64,000 nucleotides of DNA, taken from contig CAWFJE010000010.1 of assembly GCA_963816155.1 (NCBI GenBank), positions 310,001 through 374,000 on the forward strand. Reading direction: 5' to 3'. A model generated the notes under the pieces. The model worked only from the letters and a program-made list of their open reading frames with translations, was not told where the DNA came from and did not search any database. The stretch is from JAXGXJ01 sp963816155 (GTDB taxonomy: Bacteria; Actinomycetota; Thermoleophilia; RBG-16-64-13). Numbering within the stretch: position 1 is the stretch's first letter; every line of letters begins with the position of its first letter. Shown here in pieces: positions 8,245 to 16,886 of the stretch. The position numbers and the translations under genes were made by a program.

Positions 8245-8283
8245 ATGAGGGAAGGGAGAGCCCCGCGCTCTCCCTTCCCTCAT
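8245..8283 (+). terminator. Second stem-loop before ATPase gene (16-17 bp)
   Basis: ATGAGGGAAGGGAGAG (8245-8260) pairs perfectly with 8268-8283, and one more C-G pair closes a five-base loop. The right arm is pyrimidine-rich (CTCTCCCTTCCCTCAT). It would sequester an in-frame ATG at 8282, which argues that the ATPase starts further down at 8330. Confidence 0.7.
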
Positions 8284-8329
8284 GCTTCTTGGTACCTTGT
8301 TGGCAGACGGCGTCCGGACAAGTGAGCAG

Positions 8330-9793
8330 ATGGAAGTAAGGCTCGTCGATATCCACAAGCACTTCGGGCCCGTCAGAGCCAACGACGGAGTGAATCTTCA
8401 CGTACCCGCGGGGACGGTCCAGGGTATCCTGGGCGAGAACGGTGCCGGCAAGAGCACGCTGATGAAGATCCTTTCGGGTTTTCAGCCGGCCGACAGGGGA
8501 CAGATCTTCCTCGACGGTCGGCCGGTCGCTATGAACTCGCCCGCGGACGCTATCAAGCACGGGGTGGGTATGCTGCACCAGGACCCCCTCGATTTCCCTC
8601 CCATGCGCGTCATCGATAACCTGCTCATCGGCGCGCCCGGAGGGCTCATGCCCCGTCGGGCCGAGGCCGCCGCGGCCGTCGCCGAACAGGCCCGCTCCTT
8701 CGGGTTGACCGTGGACCCCGGGGCCGAGGTGAGCTCGCTGACTGTCGGCGAGCGCCAGCAACTGGAACTCATGAGGTTGCTTTGGCTGGGGGCCCAGGTC
8801 CTCATCTTGGACGAACCCACCACCGGCATCAGCGCGGCACAACGATCCCAGCTCTTCGAGGCGCTGCGCCGTCTGGCCGCAGAGGGCAAGACCGTCATCT
8901 TCGTATCGCACAAGTTGGAGGAGGTCCAGGACCTCTGTACAAGGGTGGCCGTACTGCGCCAGGGACGCCTGGTCGGCGAGGCCGAACCACCCTTCAGCGT
9001 GAGCGCGTTGGTCTCCATGATGTTCGACCGTGAGGTGACACCGGGTCCTCGGATGACATGCGCTCCCGGCGACCCTTTGGTCGAACTGTCCTCCCTCTCG
9101 GTCGAGCACGGCCGCATCCGTCTGCAGGATCTGGACCTTCATGTACGTGAGGGCGAGACCATCGGCCTGGCGGGCATGGAAGGCAGCGGTCAGAGCCTTC
9201 TTCTGAGGGCCTGCGCCGGACTGGTACCCTCCACACACGGCCGCATCCGTCTGGCAGGAGAGGACGTCACAGGCAAGGCGTATCGACAGTATAAGAGGCG
9301 GGGAGTGGCCTACGTGCCCGCCGCCCGCCTGGAACAGGGGCTGATCTCAGGCCTCACCCTTTCTGAACACTTCTTGATCACCCAGCGCGACCCCGGTCTG
9401 TTCATCGACCGTCGCAAAGGCCACCGCATCGCGGAGGAGCGCATCTCGCAGTTCAACATACGGGGCACGGCCGACAGCCCTGTGGAATCGCTGTCCGGAG
9501 GCAACCAGCAGCGCGCCCTGCTCGCGCTCGTCAAGCCTGAGGCGCGGGTCATGCTCCTCGAACACCCCACTCGCGGGCTCGACATCGAGTCGATCATCTA
9601 CTTGTGGGGCAAGCTCAAGGAACGCTGCAACCAGGGCGGAGCCATCATCTTCACCTCCAGCGACCTCGATGAGTTGCTGCGCTACAGCGATCGCATCCTG
9701 GTCTTCTTCGCCGGGCGCGTGTCCGCCCCGCTCGATGCGACCACGGCGACCGTCGACCAATTGGGGCAACTCATAGGGGGCAGTGGTGTCTGA
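8330..9793 (+). CDS. BMP/sugar-type ABC transporter ATPase (two ABC domains)
   Basis: A 487-residue cytoplasmic ATPase energising nucleoside uptake with the flanking permeases. The first ABC domain has a full Walker A (GENGAGKST), signature SLTVGERQQLE and Walker B LILDEPT. The second has a degenerate Walker A (GMEGSGQSLLL, Lys replaced by Gln), signature SLSGGNQQRALLA and a Walker B-like VMLLEHPTRG. This asymmetry is normal for the RbsA/YufO group. I use the ATG at 8330 (MEVRLVDIHKHFGPV), where the domain begins. The upstream ATG at 8282 is inside a hairpin. The stop overlaps the next gene's start region. Confidence 0.92.
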   Translation: MEVRLVDIHKHFGPVRANDGVNLHVPAGTVQGILGENGAGKSTLMKILSGFQPADRGQIFLDGRPVAMNSPADAIKHGVGMLHQDPLDFPPMRVIDNLLIGAPGGLMPRRAEAAAAVAEQARSFGLTVDPGAEVSSLTVGERQQLELMRLLWLGAQVLILDEPTTGISAAQRSQLFEALRRLAAEGKTVIFVSHKLEEVQDLCTRVAVLRQGRLVGEAEPPFSVSALVSMMFDREVTPGPRMTCAPGDPLVELSSLSVEHGRIRLQDLDLHVREGETIGLAGMEGSGQSLLLRACAGLVPSTHGRIRLAGEDVTGKAYRQYKRRGVAYVPAARLEQGLISGLTLSEHFLITQRDPGLFIDRRKGHRIAEERISQFNIRGTADSPVESLSGGNQQRALLALVKPEARVMLLEHPTRGLDIESIIYLWGKLKERCNQGGAIIFTSSDLDELLRYSDRILVFFAGRVSAPLDATTATVDQLGQLIGGSGV

Positions 9794-10955
9794 GTCGGGG
9801 ACCGCGGTCAAGGCCAAAGCCGACAGGCGCTCCGCCTCTTCCCGGCAGAAGTGGATCAACGTCGGACTTCAACTGGGAGCCTTGGCGCTCGCCTTCCTCC
9901 TCACCAGCATCATCCTCCTGCTCACGGGGGCGCCGCCCCTTGAGGCCTACAAGCAGATCTTCCTGGGAGCCTTCGGCTCCGTCAACAACCTCACCGACGT
10001 GCTTGTGGCCTGGGTACCGCTCCTGTTGGCGACCGCAGGCGTGCTCGTCACCTTCGCCGCCGGCCTCTGGAACATCGGGGTGGAGGGACAGATCGTCCTG
10101 GGCGCGGTCCTCACCACCTGGGTGATGCGCCTTCTTCAGGACACGAGCCTCTCCCCCGCCATGATCATCGTGCTGGCCATGATCGCCGGCATCTTCGGGG
10201 GGGCTCTCTGGGCCGCGCTGGCCGGAGTCCTCAAGACCTTCGGCGGGGTGAACGAGATCTTCGGCGGGCTGGGCCTCAATTACGTGGCTATCGCCCTTAC
10301 GCTCTGGTTGATATTCGGCCCCTGGAAGCGGCCGGGCATCGGCTCCATGAGTGGCACTGAGCCCTTCCCGGAGCAACTTGCCCTACCCATAGTGGGTGGC
10401 AGTCGCCTGAGCCTGTGGTCGTTGGGCCTGGGCATACTCGCGGTCATCGTCGTATATGTAGCTCTGGAGCGGACGTACTTCGGGCTGCGTCTGAAAGCAG
10501 TGGGCAAGAACAGTCGCGCCGCTTTCTTGCTGGGTGTACCCACCTGGCAATATGGGCTGCTTGCCTTTCTCTTCTGCGGCGGACTGGCCGGACTGGCGGG
10601 TGCCGTGCAGGTGACGGCCGTCTACCATCGTCTCATCCCCTCCATCTCCAGCGGCTACGGCTTCACGGGGTTGATGATCGCCATGCTCATCCTCTACCGA
10701 GCCATCTGGGTCGCCCCGGTGGCCCTGTTCTTCGCGGCCATCAACATCGGCAGCATCCAACTGCCCATCGTGCTCAAGCTCGACTCCACTCTGTCTGGGG
10801 TGCTGCAGGGGGCCCTCGTGCTCTTTGTCATCCTGGTGGAGGGGGCGCGCCAGCGTTACCTGCGCCGCGCGCGCCTCCGGGCCGCCGAACCGCCCGCCAA
10901 CCCCGGCTCCGAGCAGACGGGGTTGCCCGCGACGACTCAAGGAGTCGAAGGCTGA
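9786..10955 (+). CDS. ABC transporter permease, BMP/nucleoside type (first)
   Basis: A 389-residue inner-membrane permease of the BPD_transp_2 (branched-chain/ribose/nucleoside) superfamily with about 9-10 hydrophobic segments. The diagnostic loop is AGLWNIGVEGQIVLGA, followed by GGVNEIFGGLGLNYVA; the C-terminus is hydrophilic (ARLRAAEPPANPGSEQ). Start: two consecutive GTG codons occur at 9783 and 9786. The second is 5 bases after AGGGGG, so I prefer it. Either way the gene overlaps the ATPase stop by a few bases, and its own stop TGA overlaps the next ATG (TGATG), giving a tightly coupled operon. Confidence 0.9.
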   Translation: MSESGTAVKAKADRRSASSRQKWINVGLQLGALALAFLLTSIILLLTGAPPLEAYKQIFLGAFGSVNNLTDVLVAWVPLLLATAGVLVTFAAGLWNIGVEGQIVLGAVLTTWVMRLLQDTSLSPAMIIVLAMIAGIFGGALWAALAGVLKTFGGVNEIFGGLGLNYVAIALTLWLIFGPWKRPGIGSMSGTEPFPEQLALPIVGGSRLSLWSLGLGILAVIVVYVALERTYFGLRLKAVGKNSRAAFLLGVPTWQYGLLAFLFCGGLAGLAGAVQVTAVYHRLIPSISSGYGFTGLMIAMLILYRAIWVAPVALFFAAINIGSIQLPIVLKLDSTLSGVLQGALVLFVILVEGARQRYLRRARLRAAEPPANPGSEQTGLPATTQGVEG

Positions 10956-11953
10956 TGGACGCCGAAGCCGTACTCATAGGTCTGAGCGGGGTCCTGGTCA
11001 CAGCCGCCCCCATCGTCGTCGCGGTCATCGGCGAGACGCTCACGGAACGAGCCGGGGTCATCAACCTCTCCATCAACGGCTCCATCCTGCTCTCGGCCAT
11101 GGGCAGTTTCGCCGTGGCCGTGACGACCGGCAGCCTGCTCCTCGGCTTCTTGACCGGCTGTCTGATCGGCGCCGCCGTCGCGCTGGTGGTGGCCTTCGGC
11201 AGTATCACGTTGCGCCAATCGCAGGTGGCCGTGGGCTTCGTTCTGGCCCTCTTCTGCCGCGACCTCGCCTATTTCCTAGGGAACCCCTTCATGGGTGAGA
11301 AGGGCCCCATCATCCCGCGCTGGCCCATCCCCGGCCTCGAGGACATACCCATCGTGGGCACCCTCTTCTTCAGTCACGACATCATGACCTACCTGAGCTT
11401 TGTGCTCATAGGCGTCTCCTGGTGGTGGATATTCCGGACTCGTCCAGGTCTGACGTTGCGGGCGGTGGGAGAAAGGCCAGCCGCGGCTTTCGCGCGCGGC
11501 GCCCGCGTGAACCTCGTCCGCTACGCCTACACCGTGTTGGGCGGAGCCCTGGTGGGACTGGCCGGGCCCATGTTCTCGCTCGGTGTCAAGGCGGGGTGGA
11601 AGGGCACCATATCGGGACTCGACGGGCTGGGCTGGATCGTCCTCGCCATCGTCATCTTCGGCGCTTGGAACCCGGTGCGCGCAGCTCTGGGTGCCTATCT
11701 GTTCGGCCTGCTGCAGTGGTTGAGCGTGGTCTTGCAGCCCCACCTGCAGGGGATCCCCTCACAAGTGCTGCAGGTGGCTCCCTTCCCCCTCATGATCCTC
11801 ACTCTGCTCCTCGTCAACATCGGCAACGCCGAGTGGGTGGAGCGAGTACTCGCCTCCTTGCCCGATGAATCCCGACGCGTAGTGGCACGAGTCTTACGCG
11901 CCATGCGTGTGCTACCCCCTGCAGGTCTCGGGGTGCCTTTCGAGAGGGATTGA
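10955..11953 (+). CDS. ABC transporter permease, BMP/nucleoside type (second)
   Basis: A 332-residue permease paired with the preceding one, completing a lipoprotein-ATPase-permease-permease nucleoside importer. It has the family loop LTERAGVINLSINGSILLSA and the later RAVGERPAAAFARG and GLDGLGWIVLAIVIFGAWNP, with about 8-9 membrane segments. The ATG overlaps the previous stop. It is the last gene of the operon; no terminator hairpin is obvious right after it, and a promoter for the next unit lies about 45 bases downstream. Confidence 0.9.
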   Translation: MDAEAVLIGLSGVLVTAAPIVVAVIGETLTERAGVINLSINGSILLSAMGSFAVAVTTGSLLLGFLTGCLIGAAVALVVAFGSITLRQSQVAVGFVLALFCRDLAYFLGNPFMGEKGPIIPRWPIPGLEDIPIVGTLFFSHDIMTYLSFVLIGVSWWWIFRTRPGLTLRAVGERPAAAFARGARVNLVRYAYTVLGGALVGLAGPMFSLGVKAGWKGTISGLDGLGWIVLAIVIFGAWNPVRAALGAYLFGLLQWLSVVLQPHLQGIPSQVLQVAPFPLMILTLLLVNIGNAEWVERVLASLPDESRRVVARVLRAMRVLPPAGLGVPFERD

Positions 11954-11995
11954 GCGCACGGAGCGATTGGTCCGGGCAGGATGTGCATTGTCCTT

Positions 11996-12004
11996 TGGTA
12001 TAAT
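11996..12004 (+). promoter_or_regulatory. Extended -10 promoter
   Basis: TGGTATAAT at 11996-12004 is a perfect extended -10 element (TG, one base, TATAAT). No good -35 hexamer lies 16-18 bases upstream, which extended -10 promoters tolerate. It points toward gltB, with transcription starting near 12011. Confidence 0.6.
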
Positions 12005-12156
12005 CCTGCGGTCTGAATCTGGGCTCTACGGATAGTCCCAGACGCTCGAGCGTCTGCTATTCTCCGGCCCGTCCGGCGTGGGCCGGCAGGGATTTGGGTG
12101 GCGGACGGGTGGTCGACCTCTCGTTGCGCGTCGCGGTTGCGGCACAGATGTAGTTC

Positions 12157-12182
12157 CGGCTCTCTGAGCCGTTTCTTGTCTT
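12157..12182 (+). terminator. Leader terminator upstream of gltB
   Basis: CGGCTC, loop TCT, GAGCCG (12157-12171), followed by TTTCTTGTCTT. It is a compact hairpin with a T-rich tail, lying inside the gltB leader about 135 bases before the start codon. Confidence 0.6.
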
Positions 12183-12317
12183 GGGGGCGGAACGCGGCTT
12201 TTGCATCTCCGTGGTCGGCCCGCTCGGTACGGACGCCAACGGGAAAACATGGGGTGTCGCCGTTCCAACCGTCTCTGACGCTGACATGGGTGCCTTCTAG
12301 GGCAGAAGCGTGAGCAT

Positions 12318-15300
12318 ATGAACCGCTTGAACAACAGAGTAGCGGCACGGGGGCATCAAGGTCTCCCACGGGCTCAGGGATTGTACGACCCACGTCTTGA
12401 GAGAGACGCGTGCGGTGTGGGCTTCGTCTGCAACATCGGGGGACAGGCCTCCCACGAGATCGTCGAGCAGGGCATCGAGGTCCTGATCAATCTGCTCCAT
12501 CGTGGCGCTTCCGGTGCCGACGCGAACACAGGCGACGGTGCCGGCATCATGATCCGCATACCCGACGGCTTCTTCCGCGCGTGCTGCAAGCCGCTCGGGA
12601 TCGAGTTGCCTGCTGCCGGAAGCTACGGCGTGGGCATGGTGTTCCTGCCGCTCGAGACCGGCCTGCAAGAGGCCTGCCGAGCCGCGGTTGAGAACGTCTC
12701 GAACCAGGAGGGATTGCACTTCTTGGGTTGGAGAGAGGTGCCCACCGACGAGACGGCGCTCGGCGACTCCGCCCGTGCAACCCGCCCGTCGGTATGGCAG
12801 TGCTTCATCGACGGCGCGGGCCTGGACGGCGACTCCCTGGAGCGAAAGCTCTACGTCGCGCGGCGGCAGTGTGAGCGGGCCGCGGCGGAGGTGCTCGGGG
12901 ATAAGGGCACGTTCTACGTGCCCAGCCTCTCGGCACGCACCATCGTGTACAAGGGTCTCATGATGGCCACGCAGGTGCCCGCCTTCTACCCAGACCTTGG
13001 CGACGCGCTCTTCGAGAGTCCGGTCGCTCTTGTGCACCAGCGCTACAGCACCAACACCTTCCCTTCGTGGGAACTGGCTCAACCCTTCCGCTATCTGGCT
13101 CACAACGGTGAGATCAACACCCTGCGCGGGAACATCAATTGGATGCGTTCGCGCGAACAGGGTCTACAGTCCGACGCCTTCGGACCCGATATCGCCAAGC
13201 TGCCGCCCATCATCGATGAGACGGGCAGCGACTCGGCATGTCTCGACAACGCCCTCGAGTTTCTCACCGCGGCCGGACGCGAGATAGACCATGCCATGCT
13301 CATGCTCATCCCCCAGGCATGGGGCGCGAAGTACCCCATCGGTCCGGATCTTCGGGGCTTCTTCGAGTATCACGCCGGTCTGATGGAGCCGTGGGACGGC
13401 CCGGCGGCGGTCGGATTCACCGACGGCCGCTTCGTGGGTGCCGTACTCGACCGCAACGGGCTGCGTCCGGCCCGATACACCATCAGCAAGGACGGCCTCA
13501 TGGTTCTGGCCTCCGAGGCCGGCGTGATCGACATCCCCCCCGAGAACGTGCAGGAGAGAGGCGCGCTGCGGCCGGGGCAGATGATCTTGGTGGATCTTGA
13601 AGCCGGTCGACTGCTCAAGGATGTGGAGCTCAAGATGCGTCTGGCGCGGCGCCAGCCCTACCGCCGCTGGGTGGAAGAGAACAAGATCGACATCCATGGC
13701 TTCTATGGAGCCGTGACCGCGGTCGAGACCGACCCGGCCAGCCTGCTGCGGCGCCAGAAGCTGTTCGGCTACACGCGTGAGGACATCAACGTCGTCATCG
13801 ATCCCATGGCTACCAGCGGCCACGAGCCGGTGGGTTCGATGGGTGCGGACGAGCCCTTGGCTGTGCTGTCAGAACGTCCCCAGCTTCTCTACTGGTACTT
13901 CAAACAACTCTTCGCCCAGGTGACCAACCCTGCCATCGACCCCATCCGGGAAGAGCTGGTCATGTCGCTCACCACCTTCCTGGGCTCGCCCCAGAACATC
14001 CTCGAGGAGACGCCACAAAAAGCACGCACGCTCAAGCTGGGCCATCCCTTCCTGTCCAACGAAGATCTGGAGCGCATCCGCAGTCTCAACCTCCCCGATT
14101 TCAGTTGCACCACAGTGCCCATCGGCTTTGTGGCGGGGGGCGACGGCCAAGATCTTAAGGCGGCGCTGGACGACCTGTGTCGGCTGGCGGAGGAAGCGGT
14201 GGTCGGAGGCACCCGCATCCTCGTGCTCACCGACAAGGACCTCACCGAAGACATGATGGCCATCCCGGCTCTGCTTGCCATATCCGCGGTGAACCGGCAT
14301 TTGGTGAATCGTCGCCAACGCACCAGAACGAGCATCATCCTGGAGACGGGCGAGGCGCGCGAGGTCATGCACATGGCCATCCTCCTCGGCTATGGCGCGT
14401 CGGCCATCAACCCCTATCTCGCCTACGAGACCATCAGCCATCTCGCGCAGAGCAAACGCCTGAGTAAGGAGACGGGTGCGGCGCAGGCCATGGAGCTCTA
14501 TATCGAGGCCCTGTGCTCGGGCCTGCGCAAGATCATGTCCAAGATGGGCATCTCCACTCTGCGTAGCTACCGTTTCGCGCAGATCTTCGAAGCCGTGGGC
14601 CTGAGCAAAGAGCTGGTCGACGAGTACTTCGAGGGCACTCCCTCGCGTATCGAGGGGATCGGTCTGGATGACGTCGCCCGCGAGACTCACGCTCGATATC
14701 TCGCGGCGCATGAGACCGCGACGCCGGCACCCGCGGTCCTGCCCAGCGGCGGCCACTACTCGTATCGCAAAGACGGTGAGCGACACCTGCTCAGTCCGGA
14801 GGCGATCCACTACCTGCAGCAGGCGGCGCGTACGGGTGACGAAGAACTGTACCGCAAGTTCGCGAACCTCATCAACGATCAGGAGCGGCAGCAAAGCACA
14901 TTGCGAGGCCTGTTCCGCTTCAAGAAGACCTCCCCCGTCCCCCTCGACGAGGTGGAACCCGAGACGGAGATCGTCAAGCGTTTCGTGACCGGCGCCATGT
15001 CTTTCGGCTCCATCAGCCGAGAGGCGCACGAAGCCCTCGCCATCGCCATGAATCGTCTCGGAGGCATGAGCAACAGCGGGGAAGGCGGCGAGGACCCAGA
15101 ACGCTACACCCTCCTCCCCAACGGTGACGACCGCTGCAGTGCCATCAAACAGATCGCCAGCGGGCGCTTCGGCGTGACGGCTGAATACCTGGCGCACGCC
15201 CGTGACCTGCAGATCAAGATCGCCCAAGGCGCGAAGCCCGGCGAGGGCGGCCAGTTGCCGGGCGCCAAGGTCTATCCCTGGGTGGCCAAGACTCGGCACT

Positions 15301-16883
15301 CCACCCCCTACGTCACACTGATCTCTCCGCCGCCCCATCACGATATCTACTCCATCGAGGACATCAAGCAGTTGATGTACGACCTGAAGTGCGCCAACCC
15401 CGACGCTCGCATCTCGGTGAAGCTGGTGTCGGAAGTGGGCGTGGGAACGGTGGCGGCCGGAGTGGCCAAGGGCCACGCCGACATGATCCTCATCAGTGGA
15501 TACGACGGCGGCACCGGGGCGGCACCGCTCTCCTCCGTACGGCACGCCGGCATGCCCTGGGAGTTGGGGCTGGCTGAGACCCAGCAGACGCTGGTCATCA
15601 ACGGCCTACGCAGCAGGGTGAGACTGCAGACCGACGGCGGACTGAAGACAGGACGCGATGTGATCATCGCCGCCATGCTGGGCGCTGAGGAGTTCGGCTT
15701 CGCGACGGCTGTCCTGGTGGTCCTCGGTTGCGTCATGATGCGCTGCTGTCACAAGAACACCTGTCCGGTCGGCATCGCCACACAGGACCCCGACCTGCGC
15801 GACTTCTTCAAAGGCAGGCCGGAGCATGTGGTCAATTATCTGACCATGGTCGCCCGCGAGGCGCGTGGCTACATGGCTGAGCTCGGCGTCCGTCGCATGG
15901 ACGACCTGGTGGGACGTTCCGACCTGCTCGAGACGAACGAGGCCATCGACTTCTGGAAGGCCCGCAACCTGGACTTCTCTCGGATCTTCCATCGCGTCGA
16001 CGCTCCCGCGGAGCAGATGCGCCATACCGAGGACCAAGACCACGAGTTGGAGACCTCTCTCGACAACGACATCCTCCCCCTCGTGGAGGAAGCCATAGCG
16101 AATGCCACGCCCACGACCGTCGAACTCCCCATCCGCAATGTGCACCGCGCGACGGGCACCATCGTCTCGGGACGCATCGCACGCATGTACGGAGGCGAGG
16201 GTCTGCCTCCGGACACCCTCAGCCTCAATTTCAGAGGGTCTGCGGGACAGAGTTTCGCCGCCTTCTGCTCCAGGGGCATGACCCTCACGTTGGAGGGCGA
16301 GGCCAACGACTATCTGGGCAAGGGTCTCTCGGGAGCCAAGGTGGTCGTCAAACCGGCCCCGGGCTCAGACTTCGACCCCGCGCAGAACATCATCGTCGGC
16401 AACGTGGCCCTATACGGAGCCACCGAGGGCGAAGTCTACATCTGCGGACTGGCCGGAGAACGCTTCGCCATCCGCAATAGCGGAGCACACGCGGTGGTCG
16501 AGGGAGTGGGCGACCACGGCTGTGAATACATGACCGGAGGACGCGTGGCCATCCTCGGACCCACGGGCGTCAACTTCGCCGCCGGCATGAGCGGCGGCAT
16601 CGCTTACGTCTTCGACGAGACGGGGCTCTTCGACGACCGCTGCAATCTGGGCATGGTGGACCTGGAGCTATTGACCGACCCCACCGACCAGAATGAACTC
16701 CACCAGATGATCGAGGATCATCTGCGCCATACCGGCAGCGGGCGCGCGCAGAGCATCCTCGATGATTGGGACCAATGTCTGGGACATTTCGTGAAGGTCT
16801 TCCCCACGGAATACAAGCGGGCCCTTGGTAGGCTCAGCCGGGAAGACGAGGCTGTGGAGAGACAAGAAGCGGTGACGGACTGA
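12318..16883 (+). CDS. gltB: Glutamate synthase, large subunit
   Basis: GltB converts glutamine plus 2-oxoglutarate to two glutamates. The 1521-residue protein has the full domain order. The N-terminal glutaminase domain has its catalytic Cys in RDACGVGF (Cys32, so a short propeptide must be cleaved). The central domain is followed by the FMN/synthase domain (~residues 870-1230; MSNSGEGGEDPERY, KPGEGGQLPGAKV, SGYDGGTGAAPLSS). The [3Fe-4S] cysteines lie in MRCCHKNTCPVG, and the GXGXG beta-helix domain forms the C-terminus. gltD follows 3 bases after the stop, so they form one operon. The ATG lacks a strong ribosome binding site. The gene is preceded by a long structured leader. Confidence 0.97.
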   Translation: MNRLNNRVAARGHQGLPRAQGLYDPRLERDACGVGFVCNIGGQASHEIVEQGIEVLINLLHRGASGADANTGDGAGIMIRIPDGFFRACCKPLGIELPAAGSYGVGMVFLPLETGLQEACRAAVENVSNQEGLHFLGWREVPTDETALGDSARATRPSVWQCFIDGAGLDGDSLERKLYVARRQCERAAAEVLGDKGTFYVPSLSARTIVYKGLMMATQVPAFYPDLGDALFESPVALVHQRYSTNTFPSWELAQPFRYLAHNGEINTLRGNINWMRSREQGLQSDAFGPDIAKLPPIIDETGSDSACLDNALEFLTAAGREIDHAMLMLIPQAWGAKYPIGPDLRGFFEYHAGLMEPWDGPAAVGFTDGRFVGAVLDRNGLRPARYTISKDGLMVLASEAGVIDIPPENVQERGALRPGQMILVDLEAGRLLKDVELKMRLARRQPYRRWVEENKIDIHGFYGAVTAVETDPASLLRRQKLFGYTREDINVVIDPMATSGHEPVGSMGADEPLAVLSERPQLLYWYFKQLFAQVTNPAIDPIREELVMSLTTFLGSPQNILEETPQKARTLKLGHPFLSNEDLERIRSLNLPDFSCTTVPIGFVAGGDGQDLKAALDDLCRLAEEAVVGGTRILVLTDKDLTEDMMAIPALLAISAVNRHLVNRRQRTRTSIILETGEAREVMHMAILLGYGASAINPYLAYETISHLAQSKRLSKETGAAQAMELYIEALCSGLRKIMSKMGISTLRSYRFAQIFEAVGLSKELVDEYFEGTPSRIEGIGLDDVARETHARYLAAHETATPAPAVLPSGGHYSYRKDGERHLLSPEAIHYLQQAARTGDEELYRKFANLINDQERQQSTLRGLFRFKKTSPVPLDEVEPETEIVKRFVTGAMSFGSISREAHEALAIAMNRLGGMSNSGEGGEDPERYTLLPNGDDRCSAIKQIASGRFGVTAEYLAHARDLQIKIAQGAKPGEGGQLPGAKVYPWVAKTRHSTPYVTLISPPPHHDIYSIEDIKQLMYDLKCANPDARISVKLVSEVGVGTVAAGVAKGHADMILISGYDGGTGAAPLSSVRHAGMPWELGLAETQQTLVINGLRSRVRLQTDGGLKTGRDVIIAAMLGAEEFGFATAVLVVLGCVMMRCCHKNTCPVGIATQDPDLRDFFKGRPEHVVNYLTMVAREARGYMAELGVRRMDDLVGRSDLLETNEAIDFWKARNLDFSRIFHRVDAPAEQMRHTEDQDHELETSLDNDILPLVEEAIANATPTTVELPIRNVHRATGTIVSGRIARMYGGEGLPPDTLSLNFRGSAGQSFAAFCSRGMTLTLEGEANDYLGKGLSGAKVVVKPAPGSDFDPAQNIIVGNVALYGATEGEVYICGLAGERFAIRNSGAHAVVEGVGDHGCEYMTGGRVAILGPTGVNFAAGMSGGIAYVFDETGLFDDRCNLGMVDLELLTDPTDQNELHQMIEDHLRHTGSGRAQSILDDWDQCLGHFVKVFPTEYKRALGRLSREDEAVERQEAVTD

Positions 16884-16886
16884 CAC

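Larger units (their letters stand above)
11954..12317 (+). other. Gene-free stretch upstream of gltB: promoter and structured leader
   Basis: These 364 bases contain an extended -10 promoter (11996-12004), the palindrome AGACGCTCGAGCGTCT around 12037-12052, a CCGGCCC...GGGCCGG stem around 12063-12083, a terminator-like hairpin at 12157-12182 and about 135 further bases before the gltB ATG. No reading frame there looks real. The arrangement suggests a regulated leader or an independent RNA of about 170 bases. Confidence 0.5.

Noticed and set aside
12011..12185. 6S RNA between the nucleoside ABC operon and gltB
   Set aside because: The size fits, but the 5' and 3' ends show no long closing stem, so I only call it a leader or unknown RNA.
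13869..15545. Long antisense reading frame (558 codons) inside gltB
   Set aside because: It lies opposite a fully conserved gltB region, has an unlikely His/Gly/Arg-rich composition and matches nothing; it is a GC-rich shadow frame.
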